Shown piece by piece: positions 17,212-26,300 of a DNA stretch of 37,507 nucleotides. The DNA is taken from the NCBI GenBank assembly GCA_016782865.1, contig JADHXR010000070.1, forward strand, positions 1-37,507, read 5' to 3'. Every line of letters starts with the position of its first letter. The stretch's first letter is position 1. The stretch is from Phycisphaerae bacterium (GTDB lineage Bacteria; Planctomycetota; Phycisphaerae; Sedimentisphaerales; Anaerobacaceae). The position numbers and the translations under genes were made by a program. The notes under the pieces are model-generated. The model was not told where the DNA came from, did not search any database, and worked only from the letters and a program-made list of their open reading frames with translations.

Positions 17212-18096
17212 ATGAAGAAGTATAGTGTTCTCATTGCTGGTGTATTGCTTGCTGGTGTCGCAATGGTCCGTGTGCGCGCCAGTACTGAAAACGCTCCTGC
17301 CGGGAGTGTCTTTGCGAAGGATAACCTCGTCGCGTGGTGCATCGTGCCGTTCGATCCGTCAAATCGGAACCCGCAGCAGCGCGCCGAGATGTTGCAGCGC
17401 CTTGGCTTCAAGAAGGTGGCGTACGATTGGCGCGCGCAGCATGTGCCGACGTTTGAGGAGGAGATCCTGGCCTACAAGGCGCACGACCTGGAATACTTCG
17501 CCTTCTGGGGTTGGCACCCGACGATGGCGTCTTTGATCCGCAAGCATGGCATCAAGCCGCAGATATGGACAACGTTTGGCGCTCCCGCGACAGGCACGCA
17601 GGCTGAGAAGGTGGCCGCGGCCGCCAAGGGATTGCTGCCCTTGGTTCAGCAGACGCGCGAGTTGGGTTGCAAACTTGCCTTGTACAATCATGGCGGCTGG
17701 GGCGGCGAACCGCAGAACCTGGTGGCGGTATGCCGGTGGCTGCGCGAGAATGCCGATGCCAAGCACGTTGGCATCATCTACAACCTGCACCATGGTCATG
17801 AACACATTGCAGATTTCGCGGAAGTGTTGAAGCTGATGAAGCCTTATCTGTTCTGCCTGAACCTCAACGGGATGAATACGGGGGCCAAGCCCCTGATTCT
17901 GCCCTTGGGTCAGGGACAGCATGATCGCAAACTGCTCGATATCATTGTCAAGAGCGGCTACCGCGGCCCGATTGGCATCTTGGACCACCGGGGTGATGTC
18001 GATACCGAGAAGAGCCTCAAGCAAAACCTCGATGGATTGAAGCAATTGCTAACGGAAATGGGCGACCGCGAGGCGCTCAAGACGTTTTCTGACTAA
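17212..18096 (+). CDS. Exported sugar isomerase/epimerase-like TIM-barrel protein
   Basis: A 294-residue protein with an N-terminal signal peptide (residues about 1-23, hydrophobic core SVLIAGVLLAGVAMV). The rest has the layout of xylose-isomerase-like TIM barrels, including YNHGGWGGEP (about 158-167), IIYNLHHGHEH (about 185-195) and a late Asp/His segment (ILDHRGD). Many Planctomycetota encode such secreted barrel proteins beside 3-keto-sugar dehydrogenases. The exact reaction is unproven. AGGAG lies 10 bp before the ATG and the gene follows the kinase by 18 bp. Being exported, it should act before uptake, unlike most of the operon. Confidence 0.85.
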   Translation: MKKYSVLIAGVLLAGVAMVRVRASTENAPAGSVFAKDNLVAWCIVPFDPSNRNPQQRAEMLQRLGFKKVAYDWRAQHVPTFEEEILAYKAHDLEYFAFWGWHPTMASLIRKHGIKPQIWTTFGAPATGTQAEKVAAAAKGLLPLVQQTRELGCKLALYNHGGWGGEPQNLVAVCRWLRENADAKHVGIIYNLHHGHEHIADFAEVLKLMKPYLFCLNLNGMNTGAKPLILPLGQGQHDRKLLDIIVKSGYRGPIGILDHRGDVDTEKSLKQNLDGLKQLLTEMGDREALKTFSD

Positions 18097-18176
18097 CGGT
18101 GGTCTCGCCGGTCTGGGGGGGAGCTTCGGGCTGTCGGAGCGCTCGCTCGATCTGGATAGTACATTAAAGGAAACAC

Positions 18177-19136
18177 ATGACCGCATTTGATCTTGAACCC
18201 GCAGAGCGTCCAACCTTCTATTTCGTTGGCGTGACCACGGGTAAATCCTCGATCATGAAAGTTTTTCCCGCTTGGGCGCGCCATCTTGGATTGGGCGATT
18301 GTCTGATCAAAGGGATCGATTGCAGGTGGCACGATGACCCGGAGGTATATCGTCGCGTTGTCTCTTTCATCAAGAATGATCGGCACTCCGTCGGCGGACT
18401 GGTGACCACGCATAAGATCGACTTGTTAGCCGCTTGTCGCGATCTGTTCGACGGGTTGGGTCCCTATGCCGAGTTGCTGGGGGAGATCAGTTGCATCTCC
18501 AAACGTGACGGGGCGCTTTGGGGGCATGCCAAGGACCCGATTACCAGCGGGCTGGCGCTGGAAGCTTTCGTCGCAGACGACTACTGGCGGCGGTCCGGGG
18601 CGGAACTATGTTTACTCGGCGCGGGAGGCTCCTCGCTGGCTCTGACGACGTACTTCATGAAACACAAAGGCCGGAGCGAGTCTCCCGCCCGCATTTATGT
18701 AACCAACCGCAGCCAGCCGCGGCTCGAACAGATGCAGCGCATCCACAAGCAGATCAATCCAGGAATCGAGATGGTGTATCGTCACTGTCCCACGCCGGCC
18801 GAAAACGACGCCGTGGTCGATCAACTCGCGCCGGGTTCTCTTGTGGTCAATGCCACCGGGCTGGGCAAGGATGCGCCGGGTTCGCCGCTGACGGATGCGG
18901 TGAGCTTCCCGAAAAACGGAATCGTGTGGGAGTTCAACTATCGGGGCAATCTGGTGTTCCTGGACCAGGCCCGCGCCCAGCAGGAGGCGAGGAACCTGAC
19001 GATTGAAGACGGCTGGGTCTATTTCATTCACGGCTGGACTCGGGTCATCGCGGAGGTCTTTCACATCGATATCCCAACCGACGGTCCCGAGTTCGACAAG
19101 CTGTCGGAGATCGCCGCCCAGGCCAGGACCCCATGA
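18177..19136 (+). CDS. Shikimate dehydrogenase-like protein
   Basis: A 319-residue protein with the AroE two-domain plan. The N-terminal substrate domain contains GGLVTTHK (about 80-87), corresponding to the NVTxPHK motif whose lysine is catalytic. The C-terminal Rossmann domain has LLGAGGSSLAL (about 144-154), the NR adenosine-binding segment (VTNRSQPR) and NATGLG. Genuine AroE is about 270 residues with a stricter NVTxPxK motif. This longer variant within a sugar operon probably reduces or oxidises a different hydroxy/keto acid or cyclic polyol. AAAGGA precedes the ATG. It is unlikely to serve aromatic amino-acid synthesis, given its neighbours. Confidence 0.82.
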   Translation: MTAFDLEPAERPTFYFVGVTTGKSSIMKVFPAWARHLGLGDCLIKGIDCRWHDDPEVYRRVVSFIKNDRHSVGGLVTTHKIDLLAACRDLFDGLGPYAELLGEISCISKRDGALWGHAKDPITSGLALEAFVADDYWRRSGAELCLLGAGGSSLALTTYFMKHKGRSESPARIYVTNRSQPRLEQMQRIHKQINPGIEMVYRHCPTPAENDAVVDQLAPGSLVVNATGLGKDAPGSPLTDAVSFPKNGIVWEFNYRGNLVFLDQARAQQEARNLTIEDGWVYFIHGWTRVIAEVFHIDIPTDGPEFDKLSEIAAQARTP

Positions 19137-19152
19137 AAGGAACACTCCAAAG

Positions 19153-19728
19153 ATGGACGTGCGAAGTACTGACAAACTGATCGATCCCTTTTCCGTCGAT
19201 ATCGACATCGATGAGGGGATCATGAAGCGTGCTACGAACCACCTCGTGCGCAAGGCCTCGGACATGCGAGGTCATTACGCGGACCAGGCCGCTCTGGAAC
19301 GGCTCATTGCCGAGAAGGCGGATCCCTTGCATTACGAAGTCTTCGAGGTGCCGGTTCCGGAAAAGGAAGGTCATTTGATGTACTGCATCAGCACGCTTCA
19401 GCCGGGACAGGTCGGCGAGGAGTGCTTCATGACCAAGGGACATTATCACGCCGTTGCTGCCACCGCCGAGATCTATTTGTGTCTGCGCGGCCAGGGCTAC
19501 ATGGCGATGAAGACCGCGGACGGCCGGTGGAGCGCCGAACCGATGAGCCGGGGACGAATGGTCTACGTCCCTCCTCACTGGGCTCACCGTTCGATCAATA
19601 CCGGGGGCGAACCGCTCATCTCGTTCTGTGTCTATCCGGGGCAGGCCGGTCACAACTACGGCGATATCGAGCAGGAAGGTTTTCCCAAGCGTGTATTTCT
19701 TCGAGCGGAGAGGGTGGTCATCGAATGA
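19153..19728 (+). CDS. Cupin-type glucose-6-phosphate isomerase
   Basis: A 191-residue single-cupin protein of the archaeal-type phosphoglucose isomerase family. Metal ligands are visible as H97, H99, E106 and H145. Their spacing is identical to the H88/H90/E97/H136 set I recall for the Pyrococcus furiosus enzyme. The SFCVYPGQAGHNYGDI segment near the C-terminus is also characteristic. It interconverts aldose- and ketose-6-phosphates using a bound metal. An in-frame extension upstream exists but overlaps the previous gene; the ATG at 19153 with AAAGGA about 11 bp upstream fits family length. The stop overlaps the next start (ATGA), so the two genes are translationally coupled. The actual substrate may differ from fructose 6-phosphate. 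Confidence 0.85.
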   Translation: MDVRSTDKLIDPFSVDIDIDEGIMKRATNHLVRKASDMRGHYADQAALERLIAEKADPLHYEVFEVPVPEKEGHLMYCISTLQPGQVGEECFMTKGHYHAVAATAEIYLCLRGQGYMAMKTADGRWSAEPMSRGRMVYVPPHWAHRSINTGGEPLISFCVYPGQAGHNYGDIEQEGFPKRVFLRAERVVIE

Positions 19729-20657
19729 ACCGCGTTCTTGTGACTCCGCGTTCGCTGACCCGAGATGGACATCCGGCCTTGAAGCGTTTGGAAGAAGCCG
19801 GATACGAGTTGGTGTTCTCTACGCCCGGCGCCCAGCCGAGCGAAACCGAGCTCTTCCGGTTGTTGCCCGGATGCGTGGGCTACTTGGCCGGCGTCGAGAA
19901 GATATCCGCCGAGGTTATTGATGCCGCCCGGGACCTCAAGGTGATTGCACGCAACGGTGTGGGAATCGACAATATCGACCTGGATGCGGCCCGGCGCACC
20001 CATATCGAGATCATTCGCGCAGCAGGGGCCAATGCGCGGGGCGTAGCCGAGCTGACCATCGCGCTGATGTTTGCTTTGGCACGTACCATCCCCCTCAGTG
20101 ACGCCCGCCTGAAACAAGGCAATTGGCAGCGCCGGCAGGGAATCGAGCTGTATAGGCGCACCCTGGGCATTGTCGGCTGCGGCAGTATCGGCAGGCAGGT
20201 GGCTTCTCTGGCCTTGGGCCTGGGCATGCAGGTGCTCGCTTATGACCCCTATCCGGACGAGTCCTTCCGGCCGGGCGGCGACTTCCAATTTGTTGACCTT
20301 GAGGACCTGCTGGCCGGTTCGGACGTGATCTCGTTTCACTGCCCGCCGGCTGCGCACGGAAAACCGGTGGTAACGCGCGAGACCCTGGCCCGCATGAAAA
20401 AGGGTGTCTATCTGATCAACACGTCCCGTGCCTGTCTTATGGACGAAAACGACCTCTTGGAGGCACTTGAGTCCGGCCCGGTTGCGGGTCTGGCCCTGGA
20501 CGTTTTTGCCACGGAACCGCCGGGACAGAATCGTCTGGTTGCGCACGAGAGAAGCATTGCCACGCCGCATATCGGCGGGTTCACCGCGGAGAGTATCACC
20601 CGGGCGGTTGAATCGGCCGTTCAGGGCATGATCAACTTTCTGAGATCAAGTGTATAG
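19725..20657 (+). CDS. D-2-hydroxyacid dehydrogenase (phosphoglycerate-dehydrogenase-like)
   Basis: A 310-residue NAD-dependent dehydrogenase. The nucleotide motif GCGSIG is at residues 151-156 and the catalytic triad is R235 (NTSRA), E264 (ATEPP) and H282 (TPHIGG). The substrate-loop segment NGVGIDNIDL (77-86) is like that of SerA-type enzymes, but there is no C-terminal regulatory domain. It should interconvert a 2-hydroxyacid and a 2-keto acid in the cytoplasm. ATG overlaps the stop of the cupin gene by four bases. In this operon a role in sugar-acid oxidation or reduction is more likely than serine synthesis. Confidence 0.92.
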   Translation: MNRVLVTPRSLTRDGHPALKRLEEAGYELVFSTPGAQPSETELFRLLPGCVGYLAGVEKISAEVIDAARDLKVIARNGVGIDNIDLDAARRTHIEIIRAAGANARGVAELTIALMFALARTIPLSDARLKQGNWQRRQGIELYRRTLGIVGCGSIGRQVASLALGLGMQVLAYDPYPDESFRPGGDFQFVDLEDLLAGSDVISFHCPPAAHGKPVVTRETLARMKKGVYLINTSRACLMDENDLLEALESGPVAGLALDVFATEPPGQNRLVAHERSIATPHIGGFTAESITRAVESAVQGMINFLRSSV

Positions 20658-20666
20658 GAGAACGCG

Positions 20667-20840
20667 ATGGCAGCACAGCCGGGGATCTACGATCGGATAC
20701 GACAATTCAGGATTGTTCCCGTGTTGGCGGTGGACGGCGTGGATGCGGCCGAACGTCCGCAGTGGCGGCTCGGAGTCGGGACCGTGCTCAACATTCGTGA
20801 TTTTTTTTCTGCCTCCACTTTGCAGAGGCGTCTTCCGTGA
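20667..20840 (+). pseudogene. Internally deleted KDPG aldolase remnant (57 codons)
   Basis: AGGAG at 20656-20660 and an ATG open a 57-codon frame. Residues 6-30 (IYDRIRQFRIVPVL...) match the N-terminus of 2-dehydro-3-deoxy-phosphogluconate aldolases. Residues 36-42 (GVGTVLN) match their later GAGTVLN motif, which normally lies about 40 residues further along. The intervening strand with the catalytic glutamate is missing and the frame loses similarity right after GTVLN, near a T8 run (20801-20808). The remaining ~150 residues, including the Schiff-base lysine, are absent. It ends with a GTGA overlap into the next gene. The normal enzyme cleaves KDPG/KDPGal to pyruvate and a triose phosphate. 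Confidence 0.72.
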
Positions 20841-21709
20841 CTACGATCGCTTGTCGACAAATCGCCGTGGATGTGGGCGCACACTTGCGCGAGCCTTGCG
20901 CAGTCGACGCGTCTGTGCGGATTTCCTGGCTGGGTCAGGCCGGCTTCTGCGTCAGTGGTGCGGGCCTCCATCTCCTGATTGATCCGTATTTATCGGACCA
21001 CCTGGCTCGAAAATATCACGGACACGCGTTTGACCATGTGCGCATGATGCCCGCTCCGTTGCGTCCGGAGCAAGCCGGTGTGGTGGACTACGTGTTATGC
21101 ACGCATCGCCACGGGGATCACATGGACCCGGAGGCTCTTCCGGTCATCCTGGAAACCAGCACGGGGTGCCGGCTGGTGGGTCCTGCAGCCGAGCGGGACT
21201 GCATCTGCGCCCTCATGGATAATCCGCAGCGCACGATTCTTGTTAATGACGGGGATGTCATACCGCTGGGACCCAGCGCTCAGGTGGAGGTTCTTGCCTC
21301 TGCCCATGAGCGTTTGCTGACCAACGAGCAGGGCGAGCACCATTTCCTGGGTTATATCGTGCAGCTCGGATCACTGCGCATCTACCACTGCGGCGATTGC
21401 ATTCCTTATCCCGGTCTGGTGGAGCGCTTACGCGCGCGCCGAATCCATGTGGCGCTGCTACCGGTCAACGGGCGCGACGCAGGCCGTTCGAGCCGGGGGG
21501 TGCCGGGCAATTTCACCCTTGATGAGGCCGTGGACCTCTTCGTTCGGGCCGAAATAGCTGTGATGATCTGCCACCATTTTGGCATGTTTCGTTTCAATAC
21601 CGTTTCGACGACCCGGATCCAAGAACGGATTCAACTGCTCGATCTGGGTGACAGGGTGCTGGTCCCGCGCGTCGGTACGGCCTATCAGTTTGTCTGCAAA
21701 GACCCATGA
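20837..21709 (+). CDS. UlaG-like metallo-beta-lactamase-fold lactonase
   Basis: A 290-residue MBL-fold hydrolase. WLGQAGF (31-37) opens the fold and the metal motif THRHGDHMD gives ligands H90, H92, D94 and H95. Later histidines (YHCGDC and CHHFGMF) complete a dinuclear site. The closest functional relatives are L-ascorbate-6-phosphate lactonases (UlaG), which hydrolyse sugar-acid lactones in the cytoplasm. The GTG start overlaps the preceding remnant's stop (GTGA). Residues 1-27 are poorly conserved, so a start at GTG 20915 is an alternative. A lactonase fits a pathway in which the dehydrogenases of this operon produce lactones. Confidence 0.85.
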   Translation: MTTIACRQIAVDVGAHLREPCAVDASVRISWLGQAGFCVSGAGLHLLIDPYLSDHLARKYHGHAFDHVRMMPAPLRPEQAGVVDYVLCTHRHGDHMDPEALPVILETSTGCRLVGPAAERDCICALMDNPQRTILVNDGDVIPLGPSAQVEVLASAHERLLTNEQGEHHFLGYIVQLGSLRIYHCGDCIPYPGLVERLRARRIHVALLPVNGRDAGRSSRGVPGNFTLDEAVDLFVRAEIAVMICHHFGMFRFNTVSTTRIQERIQLLDLGDRVLVPRVGTAYQFVCKDP

Positions 21710-22215
21710 TGTAGGGTCTCAGTGCATACCAAGGAAAATAGGCAAATAGAATTGTCTCTAGCTGTACTGTCGCATTTTCAAAATGTTACATAACCTATTA
21801 TTAGAACAGCGGTTACAGCAACTCCTATTGCAGAGTATTTCGCCCACGAACAGAAGCAGAAATCGACAATCTGGGCCGAAACGCCACATGGCGGGCGTCT
21901 ATGAATTTGCGTTGGTTTCAAAGCAAAACAATAAGCGACTCCATGGTTCTTGTAACCACCTGTTATTACAGGGCTTATATGTCTTTAGCTAAATGCGACA
22001 GTACAGCTAGTAAGCACACGAGGCATATTATTTTGGTTTTATTGTTATTTTTTATTAATTTGCTTGCATATAATGTCAGATATTGTTATTTGTAGGATAT
22101 ATTACCGCAAGCGAAGCCACTCGATAACTTTCGCTATCTAGCACAAACGGTTTCCGGTGGCCTAGTAAGATCGTTGCGCTTGTTCAAGGGAACATATAAT
22201 ATCGGAGGCGCTAAA
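21710..22215. other. 506-bp AT-rich non-coding gap after the sugar operon
   Basis: No credible gene. It holds a 253-bp element with perfect 20-bp terminal inverted repeats (described separately), an AT-rich tract at 22021-22100 that includes TATAAT at 22069-22074, and the ribosome site of the pseudopilin gene. No clear terminator for the upstream operon was seen. Confidence 0.6.
21758..22010. mobile_element. 253-bp MITE-like element with perfect terminal inverted repeats
   Basis: CTAGCTGTACTGTCGCATTT at 21758-21777 is the exact reverse complement of 21991-22010. If the repeats start after the TA in CTAG, each end is flanked by TA, as left by IS630/mariner-type elements. The interior has no usable gene. 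It is distinct from the 179-bp elements. Confidence 0.72.
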
Positions 22216-23139
22216 ATGGGCACCAGGAAACACGGTTTCACCCTCATCGAATTATTAGTGGTAATCGCTATCATCGCCCTGTTAATGAGCATCCTGATGC
22301 CGGCGTTAGGCCGGGCGCGTGAGCAAGCCCGGCGAATGGCGTGTGCAGGCAATCAGAAATCAACCGGCATGGCCATGCTGATGTATGCCAGCGAGAATGA
22401 CGGCAAGTTCCCGCCGAACACATATTCCAACTGGGCCAACGAGCTGTCGTTCTTCACGACCGACCAGATTGTTGGCCCGACACCGCATGGGTACGAGATC
22501 GGGACCAGGGGCGACAAGCATACGTTGTATTGTCCCTCGATCAAGCATTCAAATGCACCGGGGGCGGATCATCCGGCCGGCTGGCAGTTTTCCCTGGCAT
22601 GGGGTAAAGGCCCGCCCTGGGAGTGGCAGGACGAGACAGGGCTGACCAAGGGGCAGAGGATGGGGTACTTCCGCATCGTTTGGTATTTTTGGCTGCTGGA
22701 CAAAGTGACGCCGGACGGGACGCCGAACAATCTGTTTGAGATCCAGGGGCATCCCCGGAAGGGCTGGATTCATTCCACCGACCGCTACCGCCGGTTCAGG
22801 GAAGCGGCGTTGTCCCCGATACATCACCCGGCCCAGTTTGAATTCATCACCGACGAAACGTTCAGCGACGCTCCTTCAGGCGCCGATCCAAGATCGTCGG
22901 CATGGGGAGGACCTCCCATCGATGGCGGCTACCCGTCCCAGGGATTTGCGCACTACACTGGGCACATGCGCGGCGGTGTTCCGGCCGGTTCAAACATCTT
23001 CTATCTGGATGGACATCGGGAGTGGCGTCCTTTCAAGGATGGTGAGCCTGATTCCGCTGACCCGGCGGCTTACGGCTACGACGAAGTCCTCAAGCGGGGC
23101 AAAGGGGGGGGGGCGGGGTGGCCCTATTTTTGGTGGTAG
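22216..23139 (+). CDS. Pseudopilin-like protein with class III signal
   Basis: A 307-residue protein with the type II secretion / type IV pilin leader: MGTRKHG then [16 protein letters not shown]. Cleavage by prepilin peptidase is expected between G7 and F8, with E12 as the conserved +5 glutamate. The large C-terminal part has [12 protein letters not shown] near the end, like the many pseudopilin-like surface proteins of Planctomycetota and Lentisphaerota. The ATG at 22216, with CGGAGG 8 bp upstream, is preferred over an in-frame TTG at 22174. A G10 run (23104-23113) sits 9-12 codons before the stop. It is followed by a LamG surface protein. Assembly in a pilus-like or secretion structure is inferred. 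Confidence 0.88.
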   Translation: MGTRKHGFTLIELLVVIAIIALLMSILMPALGRAREQARRMACAGNQKSTGMAMLMYASENDGKFPPNTYSNWANELSFFTTDQIVGPTPHGYEIGTRGDKHTLYCPSIKHSNAPGADHPAGWQFSLAWGKGPPWEWQDETGLTKGQRMGYFRIVWYFWLLDKVTPDGTPNNLFEIQGHPRKGWIHSTDRYRRFREAALSPIHHPAQFEFITDETFSDAPSGADPRSSAWGGPPIDGGYPSQGFAHYTGHMRGGVPAGSNIFYLDGHREWRPFKDGEPDSADPAAYGYDEVLKRGKGGGAGWPYFWW

Positions 23140-23307
23140 TATGGCGTTTTCTGTGCGTACAGACTATGGACTGAATCATAGAGCGTGTAGTAAAATCGGA
23201 CAAAGAAAGAAATCTGGAGGACGGCCCTATGCACGAAACAATCATGTTGCCCGTCTTGCGATGGAAGGGCTGGACTGAAAACATCAATATAGTTAGGAGG
23301 TAGTGAC

Positions 23308-26300
23308 ATGTGTAAGCGAATGGTTATGTTGTTTTTTGTGGGTTGGTCGATCGCTCTGGTAGGGGTATCCGCCCAAGCGGACCTGATCGCCCATTGGCCC
23401 ATGGACGAGGGGGCCGGCGCAATAGTGGCCGACGTTTCTGGAGGGTATGACGGAAGCATCGAGGGGAACGTCGTTTGGACCGAAGGGAAGATCGGCTCTG
23501 CGCTGAAATTCCCCGGTGTCCAAGGGAACAATGTCAACGTAGGCAACGTCGCGATCAACATCGGCTCGAACTTCACGCTGGCTTGTTGGATCAAGATATC
23601 GGAGGTGTCCAGTTTCCACGACATCCTCGCGAAAGGCCCCAAGGATCCCGGTCACTATGAGTTGTACCTCAACGGTTCGGGCACCGGCGGCGGCGGCCGT
23701 CTCAAGGGGGGGGCAGCGGCATATATCCCGGACTTGGGCGATTTCTGGTCCAGCATCAAGGTCGATGATGACACCTGGCACCACATTGCCTGGACCTACG
23801 ACGGCACCACGGTGACCTGCTATGTCGATGGTGGGGACACCGGCATCAAGACCTGGGCTGTCCCGGGCCGGTCGGTCGTTGCAGAGTCGGAAGAGTTTCG
23901 AATCGGTTCTCTGGCGAGCAGTGCGAATCCATTCGGGGGCACGATCGACGACGTGCGGATCTATGACACCGCGTTGCCCGCAGAAGAGATTCAGCAGGCT
24001 ATGAAGGGTGTGCCCCCTGGTCGGCCGAACCCTGCTGACGCGGCGACCGATATGCCCAGGGACATAGTGCTTAGCTGGACACGGGGCGAGTTCGCCAATA
24101 CACACGATGTCTACTTCGGCACGGTCTTCGATGACGTTAACGACGCCGATACTGCGAATCCGCTGGATGTGCTCGTGAGTCCAGGTCAAAGCGCCATGAC
24201 GTATGTTCCGGACCGACTGTTGGAATTCGGTCAGACGTACTATTGGCGGGTCGATGAGGTCAACGTGCCGCCGGATAATACGGTGTTCAAAGGCGAGGTC
24301 TGGAGCTTTACTGTAGAGCCATTCGTCTACCCGATCACGGGGATCGCCGCGAGCAGCAATGGCGTTTCGGAGGCAGGCGTCGGTCCGGAACGGACCGTTG
24401 ACGGCTCCGGGCTGGATGCGACCGCCGGTCAGCATTCGACACTCGATACCGACATGTGGCTGGCTGCCTCGGTCGAGGGGGAGCCGCTATGGATTCAGTA
24501 TGAATTCGGCCGGGTGTATAAACTGCGCCAAATGAACGTATGGAACTACAATATATCCGCCGAGGAGATCGTGGGGTTTGGCCTCAAGGATGTCCGCATC
24601 GAGTATTCGACGGATGCTGTGGAGTGGACGACGCTCGGCAGTGTTGAGTTAGCCCAGGCAGCGGGCAACTTTGCTGAAAAGGGTATGATCGTGGATCTGG
24701 GCGGTGTGGCGGCCAAGTACGTTCGTTTCAACGTGGACAGTGCTTGGGGCACCCTCGGCCAGTATGGTCTCAGCGAAGTACAGTTCCAGCAAATTCCCAC
24801 CTTTGCGCGTGAACCGCAGCCGGCGGACGGCGAAAGCGATGTGTCCATAGATCCCGCTCTAAGTTGGCGCGTAGGTCGCGAGGCGGTCACCCACCAGGCT
24901 CACTTCGGTATGGATGAGACGAAGGTGGCCCAGGGCGATGCCATGGTTGACGTGGTCACTGAGAACCGCTATGAACCCGGACAGCTCAATGTCGGGACGA
25001 CGTATTACTGGAGAGTCGATGAGGTGAACGAGGCCGAGGCGGTCAGCACGTGGCAGGGCGATCTCTGGAGCTTCACGACGCAGGAATCGCTTATCGTCGA
25101 TGACTTCGAAAGTTACGAGGACACAGAACCGTCGAGGATATTCGACGTGTGGCCCGACGGCTGGAAGGACGACACGAATGGTTCAGTCGTGGGCAACTCC
25201 GAAGTACCGTTCGCCGAGCAGGTCATTGTCCACGGCGGCGGTCAGTCGATGAACTTGGCCTACGACAACAGTGCGGCGAAGGTTTCGGAGGCGGCACGCA
25301 CTTGGGCTACCGCCCAAAACTGGACGGCCAACGGTGTGGAAGTCTTGAGAATCTGGCACCAGGGTGCCCAGGCGCCGGGCAGCATTAGCTACGACGCCGC
25401 GGGTGGGACCTATACCTTGCGCAGCGCCGGCCCAGACATCTGGGGCACGGCGGACGGCTTCCACTTTGCGTACAAGGAGCTGGTCGGCAACGGCTCCATT
25501 ACCGCCCGGGTGGACGGTATCACCGATGGCGGCGTTTGGGCTAAGGTGGGCGTGATGGTTCGCGAGTCCCTGGAGCCGGGCGCCACGCATGCGATGATGG
25601 CGGTGACACCGGCAAATCGCGTATCGTTCGTCCATCGGTTGGCGGCGAACGAAGGCACGAGCGATGCCAATGGTGACGCCGACGCCTTCGCGATGCCGCA
25701 CTGGGTGCGGATAACGCGCGAGGGGAACATCCTTCGCGGCGAGCACTCCAGCGACGGCGTGAACTGGACCGGACCGACGGCGGACCCGGCGCAGACCGAG
25801 GTCGGCGCCTTTCTGCCGCAGACGGTGTATGTGGGCCTGGCCATGTCGTCCTTCAAGCCCGGTCAGTTCGCCGAGGCTACCTTCACAAATGTGCAGACGA
25901 CCGGTAATGTTGCTGGCGGTACGTTGACGACCTCGCAGGATATCGGCATTGCGAGCAACACGCCGGAGCTGCTGTATGTAACTCTGCAGGACCTGGCCGG
26001 GAACAGTGCGGCAGTGAGCCACGAAGATGGTTTTGAGGCCGTCAATGCGCCTTATTGGAAGGCATGGGATATTTCCCTGGACAAGTTTGCGGCTGACGGA
26101 GTCAATCTGACAGGCGTGAAGAAGATGTACATTGGGGTGGGCGACCGCAATGCCGCCCCGTCGGGTGCCGTCGGCGTACTCTACTTCGACGACATCCAGC
26201 TCCGCGGGAGCATGGTCGCCGATGCCGAACCGGTTCTTCACTTGGATGCGTCGGCTCTGGCTCTCCAGGACGGCGATCCGGTCGTTGATTGGGGTGGCGT

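Noticed and set aside
22195..22200. TATAAT just upstream of the pseudopilin start
   Set aside because: It is only about 16 bp from the ATG and overlaps the space needed for the ribosome site, so it is unlikely to be the promoter.
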